NCBI GenBank assembly: GCA_009783805.1
Contig: WRCU01000009.1
Coordinates: 1 to 15,334 of the forward strand
Direction: 5' to 3'
Source: Oscillospiraceae bacterium
GTDB lineage: Bacteria > Bacillota > Clostridia > WRCU01
DNA: 15,334 nucleotides
Shown here: positions 14,050 through 15,334 of the stretch, in pieces
Position numbering within the stretch: position 1 is the stretch's first letter
Layout: each line of letters begins with the position of its first letter
The notes under the pieces: model-generated
What the model was told of the DNA's origin: nothing
Databases searched by the model: none
The model's input: the letters and a program-made list of their open reading frames with translations, nothing else
Translations under genes and position numbers: made by a program

Positions 14050-15334
14050 CTACGACTCGACGGGAGGCATGAACGTATCCCTCTTATAGTTGTTGTTGTG
14101 GTCCCATAGGATCCACTCCTCGTACCCCGCGTCATACACGGCCTGTATCTGCTCGCGGATGACGGACGGGGTGTAGGCCTGCCAATAGCCTTCCGCCAGA
14201 TATGACGCCGTGAAGGCCTGCAGGTATGGCCTTATCGTGGAGTTGAACCCGTCGATGGACAGTGACCTCGAACGCATCTTGAGGAGCACGTTGTATATGA
14301 GCTTATAAGGCTCCAAGTCGGGCGCCTTGAAGAGCACGCCGTTCACGGCCTGGCCGTAGCCGTTCGACTTTTCGTTAGCGTAGTGCGAGGGATATATCAT
14401 CGGGCAGAGGATGATGCCGTCGCGGCCTATGTACTCCAGCTTCTGCCCCACGAGGCCGGCGTCCAGGTCGCTCTCTATGATGATGCCGTAGACGTCCGCG
14501 CTGACCGGTATGCCGTACGTCTCGGTGATCCTCTCCTTGGCCCGGAGCAAAAAGCCCTCTATCGCCTCCTCCTTGGAGGGGACGTCCTTGCCGTAGTATA
14601 GGACCTTGGTCACGGAGGGCGTCGGGAACCTCACGTAGTCGAATTGGATCTCATCTACGCCGAGCAGCACCGCCTCCTCGGCGATGTCGAGCAGGTACTC
14701 CCAGACGTCCCTGTTATATGGGTTGAGCCAGTAGGCGCCGGAAACGTCCTTCCATACGGTCACCTCATCCTCGTCCTTGATGGCCCACTCACCCTTCACC
14801 CCGGCCAGGATGGATTGGAAGCAGACGAGCCTGCCGATGACGTATATGCCGTTCTCGTTCAGCCTGCCGACGACTTCCTCTATGTCGTACTTGACCACCC
14901 TGTCGCCGTACTCGACCACGCTCTCCAGCCTCGACCTGTACTCGACCCCGGTGGACTCCCGCAGGTCTATGACCACCGCGTTCAGCTCGGTCTCGTTCAC
15001 CATGTCGATGAAGCCCGTGAACCTAAGGTGGTTGGCCACGGTCGACCCGGTCAGGTATATGGCCTTCACCTTGAGGCCGTCGAACTGCGGTTTGTTGATC
15101 TTGGTGGTGGCGTACCCGCCGTCCCATCCCGACCCTTCCGTGTCGCCGTCCCCGCCGTCGCCGGGGTCGTCCCCGCCGTCGCCGGTCCCGAGCGCGTCGG
15201 TGGCTGGGGATCCGGCGTCCGTGCCCCCCGGCGTCTGCGAGGTGGCCTGGGTGCCGGTGCCGCCCGAGGCGTCCGCCAGCCCCCCGCCTTCCGGCCCGTC
15301 CCCGCCGAAGTACCTGCCCTTGATGGTGAAGCCC
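14050..15334 (-). CDS. DUF4015-type putative glycoside hydrolase with Gly/Asp-rich linker (5' end missing)
   Basis: The frame is open to the right edge, so at least the N-terminus is missing; 427 residues are visible. The first 80 are a low-complexity Gly/Asp/Thr linker with a duplicated GDGGD unit, probably joining an export or anchoring segment to the enzyme. From 'KAIYLTGSTV' (about 15066) to the end it matches the DUF4015 putative glycoside hydrolase family (PF13200): 'TELNAVVIDLRESTG', 'QFDYVRFP', 'VSADVYGI', 'LCPMIYPSHY' and the final 'EWILWDHNNNY'. The family is GH13- or TIM-barrel-like and extracellular, with no well-defined substrate. A GTG at 15069 exists but is an internal codon, as the frame continues upstream. 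It stops 73 bases before the TIM-barrel gene and probably heads the glycan operon. Confidence 0.85.
   Translation of the reverse strand, partial: GFTIKGRYFGGDGPEGGGLADASGGTGTQATSQTPGGTDAGSPATDALGTGDGGDDPGDGGDGDTEGSGWDGGYATTKINKPQFDGLKVKAIYLTGSTVANHLRFTGFIDMVNETELNAVVIDLRESTGVEYRSRLESVVEYGDRVVKYDIEEVVGRLNENGIYVIGRLVCFQSILAGVKGEWAIKDEDEVTVWKDVSGAYWLNPYNRDVWEYLLDIAEEAVLLGVDEIQFDYVRFPTPSVTKVLYYGKDVPSKEEAIEGFLLRAKERITETYGIPVSADVYGIIIESDLDAGLVGQKLEYIGRDGIILCPMIYPSHYANEKSNGYGQAVNGVLFKAPDLEPYKLIYNVLLKMRSRSLSIDGFNSTIRPYLQAFTASYLAEGYWQAYTPSVIREQIQAVYDAGYEEWILWDHNNNYKRDTFMPPVES
15147..15185. repeat. Two-copy 21-bp tandem repeat in the DUF4015 linker
   Basis: An identical 18-base core (CGTCCCCGCCGTCGCCGG) appears at 15147-15164 and 15168-15185, period 21. 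On the coding strand this gives adjacent seven-residue GDGGDDP/GDGGDGD units. Such repeats in linkers expand or contract by slippage without a frame change. Confidence 0.85.

Noticed and set aside
13977..14135. N-terminal extension of the minus-strand TIM-barrel protein
   Set aside because: The added residues are Arg/Thr-rich, overlap the end of the upstream gene and resemble no family member, and a GGAGG site supports the ATG at 13976.

Overview
The window is GC-rich and almost wholly coding. It looks like a chromosomal piece from a member of the Bacillota (Firmicutes). The main evidence is a complete ctsR-mcsA-mcsB-clpC protein quality-control operon with a recognisable CtsR operator, together with a WhiA homologue. 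The coding style is unusual for such GC-rich DNA: AGG for arginine and ATA for isoleucine are frequent even in core genes such as clpC. I cannot name a genus.

Layout, plus strand. (1) Positions 1-907: the C-terminal part of a Ppx/GppA-type exopolyphosphatase with an HD domain, cut by the left edge. It is followed after 5 bases by ppk1 (913-3084), so synthesis and breakdown of polyphosphate are encoded together. (2) Positions 3085-3224: an intergenic region with a hairpin, a well-formed sigma-A-type promoter (3154-3181) and, directly after the -10 box, a perfect CtsR heptad direct repeat (3182-3198). (3) Positions 3225-7949: ctsR, mcsA, mcsB and clpC, encoding the repressor, the adaptor/activator, the arginine kinase and the AAA+ unfoldase of the McsB-ClpC degradation pathway. 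(4) Positions 7965-8684: an RNase HI-type protein with an extra N-terminal domain, packed behind clpC. (5) Positions 8751-10698: a TIM-barrel sugar isomerase/epimerase-like protein and a Gfo/Idh/MocA oxidoreductase, probably a small sugar-metabolism unit.

Layout, minus strand, converging on the plus genes at about 10.7 kb and read from the right edge leftwards: a secreted or anchored DUF4015-type putative glycoside hydrolase with a Gly/Asp-rich linker (14050-15334, 5' end missing); a second TIM-barrel isomerase-like protein (13194-13976); a shortened WhiA (12511-13194); and a lipoprotein GH5-type glycanase with a C-terminal carbohydrate-binding-like domain (10718-12514). The last three genes are joined by TAATG and ATGA overlaps, so they are probably co-transcribed and translationally coupled.

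The most unusual items are the WhiA, which lacks the first half of its LAGLIDADG region and carries an 18-bp direct repeat and a slippery heptamer at that point, and its coupling to glycan-degradation genes. Other points of note are the fusion of an unrecognised domain to the RNase H and the AGG/ATA codon style. I saw no tRNA, rRNA, CRISPR array, insertion sequence or phage gene. I found no classical U-tract terminator.
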